DNA of 64,000 nucleotides from CAWDDA01 sp963813345 (lineage in GTDB: Bacteria > Acidobacteriota > Blastocatellia > RBC074): assembly GCA_963813345.1 (NCBI GenBank), contig CAWEYR010000028.1, positions 186,001-250,000 of the forward strand, given 5' to 3'. Each line of letters opens with the position of its first letter. Positions within the stretch are counted from its first letter, which is position 1. Position numbers and translations under genes: made by a program. The notes beneath the pieces are model-generated. The model did not search any database, was not told the origin of the DNA, and saw nothing but the letters and a program-made list of their open reading frames with translations. Shown one piece after another: positions 40,138 through 52,950 of the stretch.

Positions 40138-41611
40138 TTGTGGGTGAGACGCTCCAAGGCAAAGACAATTCAACCTGTGTCAAAACGTTTGTCATTTTCG
40201 CTGCCCATAGTGGTCGCGATCAGCGCGGGGTTGTTCGCCCAACCCCTTTTTACCGGCATCTTCCCGCCCGAAGAGTTCGCCGCGCGCCGCGCCAAAGTGA
40301 TGGCGCAGATCGGCGACGGCGTCGCCATCCTTCAGGGCGCGACCGAGCGCCCGGGTGAACAGCCGCTGCGCCAGAGCAATCAGTTCTTCTACTTGACAGG
40401 GGTGGTCGAGCCGCGCGCGATCCTGGTGATTGATGGAAAGGCGAAGCGTTCGACACTCTATCTTTATGGAGGCGCTGAGCGGCGCGAGCGCATGTTCGGC
40501 ACCGCGATGGTTCCCGGCGACGCGGCAGCTGCGGCCACCGGGATCGAAGCCGTGCGCCCGCGCGATGATTTCGCCAAGGCGATTGAAGCATTCGTCGGCG
40601 AGGGGCGAACGCTATTTACACGCCGTTTCGCCCCGAAGTGCTGGGCAGTGCCTCGGCGAGCGATGCGACGGCGTCAGCGCGAGCGACCAAAGACGATCCG
40701 TGGGATGGCCGCGAATCACGCGAAGAGGTTTTCATTCGGAAGCTCAAGGCGCTCGCGCCGCAGGTCAACGTGCAGAACCTGGATCCGATCCTCGACGCGA
40801 TGCGCGCTTTCAAAAGCCCCCGCGAAATCGCCATCATCCGCGAAGCCACGCGCATCACCGGACTGGCCATTATGGAGGCCATGCGCGATGCCCGGCCCGG
40901 AATGTTCGAGTACGAACTGCAGGCCGCCGCCGAATTCGTCTTCAAAAAACACGGCTCGCAGGGCGCGGCATACTTCGCGCTGATTGCTACGGGCCGGAAC
41001 ACGCTCTATTCTCACTACCACAAAAACACCGCCAGATTGCAGGACGGTGATCTGGTCCAATTCGACTACGCGCCCGATTATAAGTACTACGTCTCCGATG
41101 TGACGCGCGTCTTTCCGGCCAATGGCAAATTCACGCCGCGGCAGCGCGAGTTCTACACGATCTACCTGCGCCTTTATCAATCGCTGATGACATTCGATCA
41201 AAGTCCACGCCAGGCCGAGCGACATCATCAAGGAGGCGGTGGTGAAGATGGATGCGGTCATGGCGAATTTCAAATTCACCGACCCAAAGATCAAAGATGC
41301 CGCGACGCGTTTTGTCGAACGTTATCGCAGCGAGCAAAGCCAACAGCCTCGGCCATACGATCGGGATGGAGGTGCACGATGTGCGCCTGCCGACCGAGAC
41401 GCTCGAACCTGGGCAGGTCTTCACGATTGAACCGGCGATGACAATTCCTGATGAGCATATCGGCATCCGGCTGGAAGACGTGATCCTGATCACAGAAAGC
41501 GCTTATGAGAATCTTTCGGCGTTCGTGCCAATCGAGATCGCGGACATCGAAAAGTTGATGTCTGAACCTGGATTGAGCGACAAACAACAGAAGCCAACGA
41601 CGCAGAAGTAG
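40138..41611 (+). CDS. Xaa-Pro aminopeptidase-like M24B peptidase, exported, frameshifted
   Basis: A metallopeptidase releasing an N-terminal residue linked to proline. It has a signal segment (LSFSLPIVVAISAGLFAQ), a creatinase-type N-terminal domain (FPPEEFAARRAKVMAQIGDG, NQFFYLTGVVEPRAIL) and the pita-bread catalytic domain: YFALIATGRNTLYSHYHKN, the metal ligands in VQFDYAPDYKYYVSDVTR (two Asp), NSLGHTIGMEVHDV (His) and GQVFTIEPAM (Glu). About three frame changes occur (about 40620, 41213 and 41335); the second is an extra A in CAAAGTCCAC. The start is GTG or ATG near 40138-40142. It follows the TonB receptor by about 60 bp. Confidence 0.82.
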
Positions 41612-41643
41612 ATTTTCAAGAAATGGATTTCGTTTGAAGAAAT

Positions 41644-43383
41644 ATGAAACTGACCTCTCAAACGATCAAAGCTGTTGCGGCTGGTATCGGCCCTTGTGAC
41701 CTTCGCCGCTCTTGTCGTGTCCGGGTCGCACCAATCCGCACGCAGAGTCCTGCGGCGCCAATCACTCCGCCCGTGATGACAAGCCCTCCGGGCGCGGCGG
41801 CAGTTGAACAGCGGACACAGGGCGCTCGTCCGGGCGCGACGCTTGTCGCCAGCTTCGATGGGCTCGGCGTCGGGTTTGAAGGCCCGCAAGGGCACAGCCG
41901 CATTGCGCAATCCGTCCGACAACAGCCTCGCCGTCGGGCCAGACCACATTATGCAGACCGTCAATACGCGGATGGCCATCTTCACGAAGAAGGGCAAGCG
42001 ATATCGACACCACGGGCAAAGTGCTTTACGGTCCCGTTCCGACAAACACGGTCTTCAAAGGCTTCGGCGGCGCGTGCGAGGCTACCAACAACGGCGACGC
42101 CGTCGTTCGCTATGACCAACTCGCCGATCGCTGGCTGATCGTGATGCCGATCTTCCGGCGCGGGGCTGTCCGCCCGGATCAGCCGCAACCCGGCCGCTCC
42201 GGCGATCCCGCGCAAATGAGCGTGCCGGGTCAGACAGGTCAGCCCGGGCCGGCGGCTCCGCTCTTCGTGCCGGCGCCAAGCCCGCCTGCTCAAGCCGGAG
42301 CAACAACGACCGCGCGGTCAAGGCGGCCAGCGCGGGCAAAGCCGGCCCGCAAGGGCCATACTCGATGTGCTATGCGATCAGCGCCGGCCCCGATCCGTTC
42401 GGCTCCTACTATCGCTACGAATTTCTGAGGCCGCTCTTCCCCGATTATCCGCGCCCGGCGATCTGGCCCGACGGCTACTACGTCCCGACCAGCACAGGCG
42501 ACGACGTGATCCAAAAACATGCCTGCGTCGTGGAGCGCGACAAGATGCTAAAGGGCGAGCCAGCCAGCGAGCAGTGCGTCATCATTGACGGCGTGAACTT
42601 CCTGAACAACGCAGACATCGATGGCAAGAGGCTGCCGCCGACCGGGCGCGCCGAACGTCATGATGGCGGCGGGCGGCACGCAATTGAAGAATGTCCTCGA
42701 GGATGACGAGCATCTTCGTGTGGAAATTCAAAGTCGATTGGAAGAATCCGGCCAACACGAAGATCACTGGCCCGGAGAAGATCGCTGTGGCTCCGTATCA
42801 TTACTTGTGCGGCGGGCAGCTCACGAACTGCGTGCCGCAGCCGGGGACAGAGCGGCGGCTCGACGCGCAGGGCGACAAGATCATGGCGCGGCTCGTCTAT
42901 CGCAAGGTCGGCGCGCGACGAATCGCTGGTCGCGGTGCACTCGGTCAATACCTCGGCCGGGGGCGGCGGCGTGCGCTGGTACGAGTTCCGCATCAACAAG
43001 GACCGCAGCGTCCGCCTGCATCAACAGGGCACGTATGCGCCCGATGGTTCTTACCGCTGGATGGCCAGCCCTGCCATCGACCGGTTTGGCAACATCGGCA
43101 TCGGTTATTCGTTCGGAGGGACGCCGAACTTCGCCGGCCAGCGCTTCGCCGGGCGGCTCGCCAACGACCCGCTCGGCACAGTTGACACTGCGCGAGACGG
43201 TGCTGGTCGAAGGCGAAGGAGCGCAGAACGCTATGCGATGGGAGGACTACACGCAAACAGCGATTGATCCGAGCGACGACTGCACGATCTGGTACGTCGG
43301 CGATTACATCAAGAAAGGCGAGACGAGATACTCGAGCAGGATCGGCGCGTTTCGCTTGCCAGGCTGTCGGGGTGGACGTTGAC
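41644..43383 (+). CDS. Unknown secreted protein, frameshifted
   Basis: A locus of about 580 codons, not assigned to a family. The N terminus (MKLTSQTIKAVAAGI) looks like an interrupted signal peptide. Recognisable blocks in alternating frames: GACEATNNGDAVVRYDQLAD with RWLIVMPIFRR, a Pro/Gln-rich linker (about 42170-42330), MCYAISAGPDPFGSYYRYEF, IWPDGYYVPTSTGDDVIQKH, VRWYEFRINKDRSVRLHQQG, SPAIDRFGNIGIGYSFGGTP and MRWEDYTQTAIDPSDDCTIW with YVGDYIKKG. Repeated W/Y-D-G-Y blade-like units suggest an extracellular beta-propeller. It lies between two peptidase genes on the same strand, so a role in the same secreted system is likely. Confidence 0.55.
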
Positions 43384-43425
43384 CCTTACCAAGTGCTGCT
43401 GGTTTTTCGATTTATCGAGGTAACG

Positions 43426-44326
43426 ATGCGCAAACTTGTTATCGTCACAGCGATGTTGTTGGCAGTAAGCATTGCCGCACAGACGCCAACCCAACAACAA
43501 GAGAAACCGTTCATTCAGGATTACGTCAAAGCTGTTGTAGGATCGCCGCCCGCATCGCTCGGCGTTGATCCGTTCTACAGGAAATATGCCGATGCGCTGG
43601 GAATCTCGATCCTGAGTTCCGAAAAAGTTCCCGACGCGGCGCTGCTGGTTGCGCGCGACATCGTGATTCACATGCTGGCAAAACGCCCCGACCTGCGCGC
43701 GGAGATGGTCAGGAAGAAGATGCGCGTCGGCGTGATGGCGCAATCAGAATCAACGACAGACATTCCCGAACACAGAGACAGAAAGAGACCGGGCCGTGAC
43801 GATATGCGCCTGACGCCGCGCGAGAAAGCCAACTACGACAAACCCGGTGGCATCGCGAGCATGACCGACAAGGAGTATTGGGACCGCCGCGCTCGGGGCC
43901 TGGGCGGCAATCCGACGACTTGCGCGGAGGAGAATCTGCTCGGTTATCCCGGCACGCGTTATTTTGGCGAGAACATTTTCGTGCATGAGTTCGCGCACGC
44001 CATCATGGGTGTCGGCATCCGCACGGCTGATTCGGCCCTGTTCGCTGAGATTCAAGCCGCGTACAAAGAAGCGATGGCGAAGGGGCTTGTGGAAGAATCA
44101 CTACGCTTCGACCAACGCCAACGAATATTGGGCCGAGGGCACGCAGACCTGGTTCTGGTCGAATTATGAATTCATGGACGGCGAGACACGCGTGCAGACG
44201 CCGGAAGATTTGCAGCGTTACGACCCAAAGCTGTATGAACTGCTCAGTCGCGTCTACGCGGATCATCACATCTCGATGGACGTGTATCACGGCAAGAACA
44301 TCCGGCCCAGACGACGGCCGCAATAG
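43426..44326 (+). CDS. Secreted zinc metallopeptidase, ATLF/Pro-Pro endopeptidase-like, frameshifted
   Basis: About 300 residues with a signal peptide (KLVIVTAMLLAVSIAAQ). The zinc motif is in NIFVHEFAHAIMGVG (HEFAH, residue about 187), and the third ligand is the Glu of NANEYWAEGTQTWFW. This spacing and the NEYWAEG motif resemble the anthrax-lethal-factor-like (M34/PPEP) fold. The frame changes once at about 44100 (after GLVEES), and possibly at the end, where a GRNSN continuation would extend it to about 44390. Members of the fold include Pro-Pro endopeptidases, but specificity cannot be read from sequence. It lies 58 bp before the dipeptidyl peptidase gene. Confidence 0.65.
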
Positions 44327-44384
44327 CAACCGGCTCATGCAAATCGTTCACCAATCAATTCCGCGTTACCCGAAGGAGAGACGA

Positions 44385-46721
<2,337 letters not shown>

Positions 46722-46849
46722 GGCCCCTGGGTCGCAGCCTAATCCGATTCAAGCGCCCTTTGTTTCCTTCAAGACATTCAGGTCCGAAACCATCGAGGAT
46801 TTAGCTTGAGGCGGCGCGGGCGTTTGAATGCTGTGAAAGGAGATTTCTA

Positions 46850-47542
46850 TTGGGCTGGGCAAACCGTGCAAATCAGGCGATTCCCCGCCAAACCCTGACC
46901 TCGGCCGCCGCTGACCGGCTTCGGGACAAGATACTGCGCGGCGAATTTCGCGAAGGCGAGCAGTTACGCCAACACGCCATTGCGGACGAATTTGCAATCA
47001 GCCGCATTCCCGTGCGTGAGGCCTTTCGTCAACTCGAAGCCGAAGGGTTGATCAAGATCATTGATCATCGGGGCGCCGTGGTGGTGGCGCTCTCTCCGGA
47101 CGAGATCGAGGAGCTCTTCGAGATTCGCGCGGCGCTCGAAGGCGTCACCTTGCGCCAGGCCGTGACGCGCTTGACGGACGAGGATCTCGAGCGCGCTGAA
47201 AGGGCGCTCGAGGCTTACGAGCAGGCGCTCAATGCCGAATCAGACTTCGACGTGTGGGGCGAGCTCCACTGGCGATTCCATTCGTCGCTCTACTGGGCAG
47301 CCAACCGGACGCGCTCGCTGTCTCTCATCCAGACGATCAATAACAACGCGGATCGTTACATCCGTTTGCACATCCTGTTTTCGCGTGACGCTCACCGCCA
47401 CGCCAAAGATGAACACCGGGCGATCCTGGAACTGTGCCGCCAGCGTGACGCCGAGGCAGCCAGCCAATTGCTGGAACGGCACATCTCGAGAGCCGGCCGT
47501 GATATGAAAGAGTTCATCAAGCACGGGCGCAAGCAGAATTGA
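46850..47542 (+). CDS. GntR/FadR-type (FCD) transcriptional regulator
   Basis: A 230-residue intact regulator starting with TTG (AGGAG 8 nt upstream). The winged helix (residues about 14-75) includes AAADRLRDKILRGEFREGEQ and SRIPVREAFRQLEAEGLI. The FCD ligand domain follows (IEELFEIRAALEGVTLRQAV, HWRFHSSLYWAANR, with the metal-binding histidine pattern, and DEHRAILELCRQRD). It typically senses a sugar acid or organic acid. It lies between the peptidase group and the glycosidase group and is the most plausible local regulator of both. Confidence 0.92.
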   Translation: MGWANRANQAIPRQTLTSAAADRLRDKILRGEFREGEQLRQHAIADEFAISRIPVREAFRQLEAEGLIKIIDHRGAVVVALSPDEIEELFEIRAALEGVTLRQAVTRLTDEDLERAERALEAYEQALNAESDFDVWGELHWRFHSSLYWAANRTRSLSLIQTINNNADRYIRLHILFSRDAHRHAKDEHRAILELCRQRDAEAASQLLERHISRAGRDMKEFIKHGRKQN

Positions 47543-47574
47543 GAGCAGAGATTTCTTGCGCTGCAAAGCAGCCC

Positions 47575-47790
47575 CTGGAGTTTAGACATTTTGCGGAGGT
47601 TGCCTTGACGCCGGAGGCGTCAAATATCAGTAGCCAGGTGGTCAACGTCTTCGGAACGCCCAGGAATGGTTCGACCCTGCAAGGGTCGAGCCAAGGTCGC
47701 GATCCTTTCAGAGTCGGAATGTGGGTCACTTTCGATTTCCGGTGGCGTTGCCACCGGCTATCGAATTTGTCGCCTCCGGCGACATAGCTG
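47575..47790. repeat. Chain of small hairpins (class G)
   Basis: Consecutive short palindromes: TGACGCCGGAGGCGTCA (47606-47622), CGACCCTGCAAGGGTCG, GGTGGCGTTGCCACC and GTCGCCTCCGGCGAC. It shares the GCCGGAGGC hairpin with class C elements but not the longer arms. It fills the gap between gntR and the GH31 gene, which holds no other gene that I can see. Confidence 0.6.
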
Positions 47791-47890
47791 GCTTCGCAAC
47801 GCATGGCGCTGCAAAGCAGCGCATAACTCAGAGATTCTCGGACGCAGTTCTGCGAGTGCTGATTTCCGACAGTGCGCGTTTTCGTATGCC

Positions 47891-50228
47891 ATGACGAAAC
47901 CGATCTCTCGCAGAGATGCGCTCAAAACAATCAGTTCCGCAGGCGCAGTCGCTCTGTTGAATTCCCGGCAGACGATTCTTGCTCAGAATGCGGTGATTCG
48001 CGTCGCCGGACGGCCAGTCGAGATTGCCGTGACTTCGGTGAGCGAGCAGACAGTTCGTCTGAGCATCGCGCCTATCGAAAACGGCAAGCCGCAGCCGATT
48101 CCTTTGGATGGCTCGCTGGCGCAGCACACGTGGCCAAAGCCAGTCGTCCGGGTAACGACACTCGCGCGCGAAGAACGCGTGCGCGCGGGCGCCTTGCTGG
48201 TAAAGCTGTCGCCTGAACCGCTGACGATTCGTGTCGAGACAACCGATGGGCGGGTGGTGCAGCAGCTGCGGCCGGATGAACAGACGGGAGCGCTGAATTT
48301 TCTTACCGGGGACAAACCAGTGCTTGCCTTCGGCCAGGGCGGCCCGCAATTTGACCGGCGAGGCTCGACCTACAGCAATCGCAACGGCCAGGGCGGTTAC
48401 CAGTTGCGAACGCACGGAGGGCGCGTCCCCATTCAATGGCTGATTGGAACGGGCGGCTGGGCGATGTTCATCCACCATCCCTACGGCGCCTTTGACCTGA
48501 CTGGACCGGAAGGCCGCCTCACTCCAGGAACTTTGGACCGTCCGGAAAGCAGCGTAGCAGGCGCCCTGGCGGGCAGTCCTGCAGGGGCGTTGCCGCTGGA
48601 TGTCTTTATCGTCGGCGCGAGCGAGCCGGCAGAGGTGATGGCCGAATACGCGCGGCTGACTGGGCGCGCGGAACTGCCGCCGCTCTGGTCATTCGGCTAC
48701 TTGCAATCGCACCGCACGCTGGGAGGGCCGGAGGAGATCAGTTGGGTGGCGCGCACATTCCGTGAAAAGAAGCTGCCCTGTGATGCATTGATCTACCTGG
48801 GCACGGATTTCACGCCTTCCGGCTGGAACACGCATAACGGGGAGTTCACCTGGCATCCCACAAACTTTCCCGATCCAGGGAAGAAGATTGATGAGCTTCA
48901 CGGCCAGCATTTCAAGGTCGTCCTGCACACAGTACTTGAAGGGCGGCGGCTGACCGGCGCGGTCAATGATCCGTGCACTGCCGCGCCGTTGCCGAGCGGG
49001 CGAACTCCTGACAGGAAGTGGCCGGACGAACGGCAAGTCAGTTGTTACTGGCCAGTTCACAAATCGCTGTATGACGCAGGCATTGATGGTTGGTGGCCCG
49101 ATCAAGGTGATGGGCTGGATGCGCCGTCGCGGCTGGCGCGCATTCGCATGTATTACGAAGGCTCGCAACAGTTTCGTCCGAACCAGCGAGTATTTGCGCT
49201 CCACCGCAATGGTCAAGCTGGTATGCAACGCTACGCCGCGTTCCTCTGGTCGGGCGATGTCTACACGACGTGGGAAACGCTGAAGACTCACGTGCCTATC
49301 GCCGTGAACACCGGGTTGACGGGCATTCCATACTGGGGCACAGATATCGGTGGCTTTGTTCCGACCAAAGAGTACACCGGCGAACTGCACGTGCGCTGGT
49401 TTCAATTCGGGAGTTTCTGTCCGCTCTTTCGCGCGCACGGACGAACGTGGCATTTACGGCTGCCGTGGGGCTGGAACACGGGCGAGCTTGGGCATAACGA
49501 AATCTCGAACTACACCGGCGGCGCCGCCAATCCCGACCTGAGCGAATTGCGCAACCAGGACGTGGAACCCATCTGTCGCAAGTATCTCGAGCTGCGTTAC
49601 CGGCATGATGCCTTATCTCTACTCCGCCGCTCGTGAATGCCACGAGACGGGATTGCCGATTATGCGCGCGCTCTGGCTGCATTACTCCGACGATGCTGCC
49701 GCGGTCGCGCGCGGCGACGAGTATTTATGGGGCCGCGACGTGCTGGTCGCGCCGGTCACAGAAAAGGGCGCAATCTCGCGACAGCTTTATCTGCCGCGCG
49801 GCGATTGGTACGACTTCTGGACGGAAGAGAAGAGTCGCGGGCGGGCGCGAGATCAATCGTCCGGTAGATTTGGCGACGATGCCGTTGTATGTCCGCGCCG
49901 GGGCGATTCTTCCGTTCGGGCCACTCAAACAGTACACGAGCGAAAAGGTGGACGGGCCTCTGACGCTTGTGGTCTATCCGGGCGTTGACGCGGCATTTAC
50001 GCTTTATGAAGATGACGGCGAGACGTTCAATTACCGCCGCGGCGAATGGAGGAAAATTCAAATCGCATGGAATGACGTCCGCCGCACGCTCTCACTGCGC
50101 CTGGCCAAGGCTCGCGCCAGGGCTTGCGGATGCCGCCGCTACGGCGCGACATCGAAGTCCGCCTCGCTTCTGAAAAAACGGCGCGCAAGGTCGTCTTTGA
50201 AGGGCGGCCAATCGAGGTCAAATTCTGA
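47891..50228 (+). CDS. GH31 family alpha-glycosidase, exported, frameshifted at the 3' end
   Basis: About 778 residues with a twin-arginine-like signal (SRRDALKTISSAGAVALLNS). It has an N-terminal beta-sandwich and a catalytic (beta/alpha)8 barrel: PPLWSFGYLQSHRT, the nucleophile region DGWWPDQGDGLD, GMQRYAAFLWSGDVYTTWE and TGIPYWGTDIGGF. Members hydrolyse alpha-glucosides, alpha-xylosides or related bonds; specificity is not evident. The frame is intact for 580 codons, then breaks near 49605, 49845 (an extra A before GTC) and 50110. The C terminus RKVVFEGRPIEVKF ends at TGA 50228. The first gene of the glycosidase group, 80 bp before GH127. Confidence 0.87.
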
Positions 50229-50308
50229 ACTCGGTCCACATCGTTTCCAGCGTGCCGGCTGCGAGATTGCCTTGAGCGTTGAACAGGAGAAAGTCCGTAG
50301 GAGCGATC

Positions 50309-52797
50309 ATGAAAATCGAGAGGAAATGGTTGATCATCGGTTTAGCCGCGGCGTCATGCCTTTGGGCGACTCCGGCAACTGTCGCGCAGAAAGGGACCTG
50401 CGAAAGCGGAACCTGCGCCTCGTGATTATCCCGTCAAACCTGTGCCTTTCACCGCCGTCCATTTCAACGACGTCTTCTGGGCGCCGCGAATCGAGATCAA
50501 CCGGACGGTGACCATTCCTTTCGCCTTCGAGAAATGCGAGGAGACGAAACGCATCTATCATTTCGAGCGCGCCGCCGCCGTGCTCCGAGGCGAGAAGTAC
50601 TTAGGATAAGAGACCGCCCGGCTACCCCTTCGACGACACCGATCCGTACAAGGTGCTCGAAGGCGCCTCGTATGCGCTCAGCGTGCGACCCGATGCCAAG
50701 CTCGATGCCTATCTCGACAGCCTGATCGCGAAGATCGGCGCGGCCCAGGAGAAGGACGGTTATCTTTACACCACCCGCACGATTGATCCCGAGAATCCCC
50801 ATCGGTGGGCCGGGAAGGAACGATGGGATTCTGGAGAAGGACGACAGCCACGAGTTGTACAATCTGGGGCATCTCTATGAAGCGGCCGTGGCTCACTATC
50901 AGGCCACGGGCAAACGCTCTCTGCTCGATATCGCGCTGAAGACCGCCGATCTGCTCACCCAGACCTTCGGGCCGGGCAAGAGATCCATCTGGCCCGGTCA
51001 CCAGATCACGGAGATGGGACTGGTCAAGCTTTACCGCGTCACTGGCGAGCAGCGTTATCTCGACCTGGCCAAGTTTATGCTCGACGAGCGCGGGCCGGAC
51101 GGCGACAGGGGCGCTGGCCGCACTTACAACCAGTCTCACAAGAAAGTGGTCGAGCAGACCGAACCGGTTGGCCACGCCGTGCGCGCAACCTACATGTATT
51201 CCGGCATTGCCGACGTCGCGGCGCTCACCGGCGACACGGCCTATCTCAATGCGATTGACAGAATCTGGGAAAGCATGGTCGGCCGGAAGCTTTATATCAC
51301 CGGCGGCATCGGCGCGAGCGGTTCCGGCGAAGCCTTCGGGCGCGACTACGAGTTGCCGAATATGACCGCCTACAACGAAACCTGCGCCGCCATCGGCAAT
51401 GATTACTGGAACTATCGGTTGTTCCTGCTGCACGCCGACGCGCGCTACATTGACGTGATGGAGCGGACGCTTTACAACGGATTGATCTCCGGCGTGTCGC
51501 TCGACGGCAAGTCGTTCTTCTATCCCAACCCGCTCGAGTCCAACGGGCAGCATCAGCGCAGCCCCTGGTTCGGCGTGGCCTGCTGTCCGGGAAACATCAC
51601 GCGGTTCCTGGCCTCCGTGCCCGGCTACGTCTACGCGCAGCAGGGCGACGCGCTCTACGTCAATCTCTTCGTCGGCAGTACGGCCGAGATCAAGATGGAC
51701 AATGGCCGCACAGGTGAAGATGGTTCAGGAGACGCGCTACCCGTGGGACGGCGCAGGTCAAGATGACTGTCAATCCAGACAAGACGCCGGAAGCATCGTT
51801 CACGATCAACGTGCGCATCCCCGGCTGGGCGCGCAACGAGGCCGTACCGAGCGACCTCTACCGCTTCCTCGATCAAGGTGAATGAGCCGGTCACGCTCAA
51901 GGTCAACGGCAAGCCCGTGACATTCAAAATCGAGAAGGGCTACGCGAGCCTGAATCGAAATTGGAAACCAGGCGACGTGATCGAGCTGGCGCTGCCGATG
52001 CCAGTCCGGCGCATGGTGGCGAATGAACAAGGTAGAGGCTGACCGCGGGCGAGTGGCGCTGCAACGCGGCCCGATTGTCTACTGCGCCGAGTGGCCCGAC
52101 AATCCGGGCGGTCGCGTCCGCAACCTGATGCTGCCGGACGAGCGCGAAGCTGACAGCCGAGTTCAAGCCTGACCTGCTCAACGGCGTCACGGTCATCAAG
52201 GGAAATGCCATCGCTCTGGCTTATGACGCCGAGGGCAAGGCGATCAGAGACCGAACAGGATTTCACCGCGATTCCCTATTACGCCTGGGCCAACCGCGGC
52301 CGCGGCGAGATGATCGTCTGGATTCCCAACAATGAATCGAACGTCAAGCATGCCGCCCGCTGCCCGACCATCGCTTCGACGAGCAAGGTCTCGAGCATCG
52401 GAAAACCAGAATCCCACATCTGATCGCGCCATCAACGATCGATCCGAGCCGCGCTCGTCGAGGGACGACTCGGATATCTACTTCCACTGGTGGCCCACGA
52501 AGGGCACGACGGAATGGGTGGAGTACGCCTTCGAGAAGCCCGCCACGGTTTCCGAAACCGAAGCTCTACTGGTTCGACGACACGGGCCGCGGCGAGGTGC
52601 CGCATGCCCGCCTCCTGGCGGCTACTCTACAAGGACGGCGAGAGTGGAAGCCGGTCGAAAACACCGAACCCTACGGCGTCGAGAAGGATCGCTTTAACAA
52701 AGTCACCTTCAAGCCCGTGGCGACGACCGGGCTGCGCCTTGAAGTCACGATGCAGCCGAACTGGTCGGCTGGCATCCAGGAGTGGAAGGTGAAGTGA
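50309..52797 (+). CDS. GH127-type beta-L-arabinofuranosidase 1, exported, frameshifted
   Basis: About 830 codons with a signal peptide (WLIIGLAAASCLWATPATVA). It has the entry region VPFTAVHFNDVFWAPRIEIN, the (alpha/alpha)6 barrel (LEKDDSHELYNLGHLYEAAV, PVGHAVRATYMYSGIADVAA), and the zinc-cysteine active site: the Glu/Cys in AYNETCAAIGNDYWNYRLF and the double cysteine in FGVACCPGNITRF. These match the Glu and three Cys that bind zinc in HypBA1, whose nucleophile is cysteine. C-terminal beta domains follow. Breaks occur near 50430, 50610, 50830, 51735, 51880, 52035, 52150, 52250, 52430 and 52560. The TGA stop is the first base group of the class B repeat. Confidence 0.85.
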
Positions 52798-52950
52798 GTG
52801 CTGAGTGCTGAGCGATGGAGTGCTGAGTGCTGAGTGCTGAGTGCGTGGAGTTCAAGCGTCAGCTTGCTCTTATGTTTCGAATTGAGAACTGCAAGCTAAA
52901 GCTTGAACTCCATACTCAGCACTCAGCACTCAGCACCCAGCACTCAGCAC
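52796..52950. repeat. Class B composite inverted repeat between two GH127 genes
   Basis: Left heptamers GTGCTGA (interrupted once by GATGGA), core GGAGTTCAAGCGTCAGCTTG and CAAGCTAAAGCTTGAACTCC, right complementary heptamers. Its first bases form the stop of the plus-strand gene and its last base is in the stop codon of the minus-strand gene. It fills the whole convergent gap. Confidence 0.92.

Noticed and set aside
47543..47890. Small open frames between gntR and GH31
   Set aside because: They are read from the chain of hairpins; no ribosome site or conserved motif.
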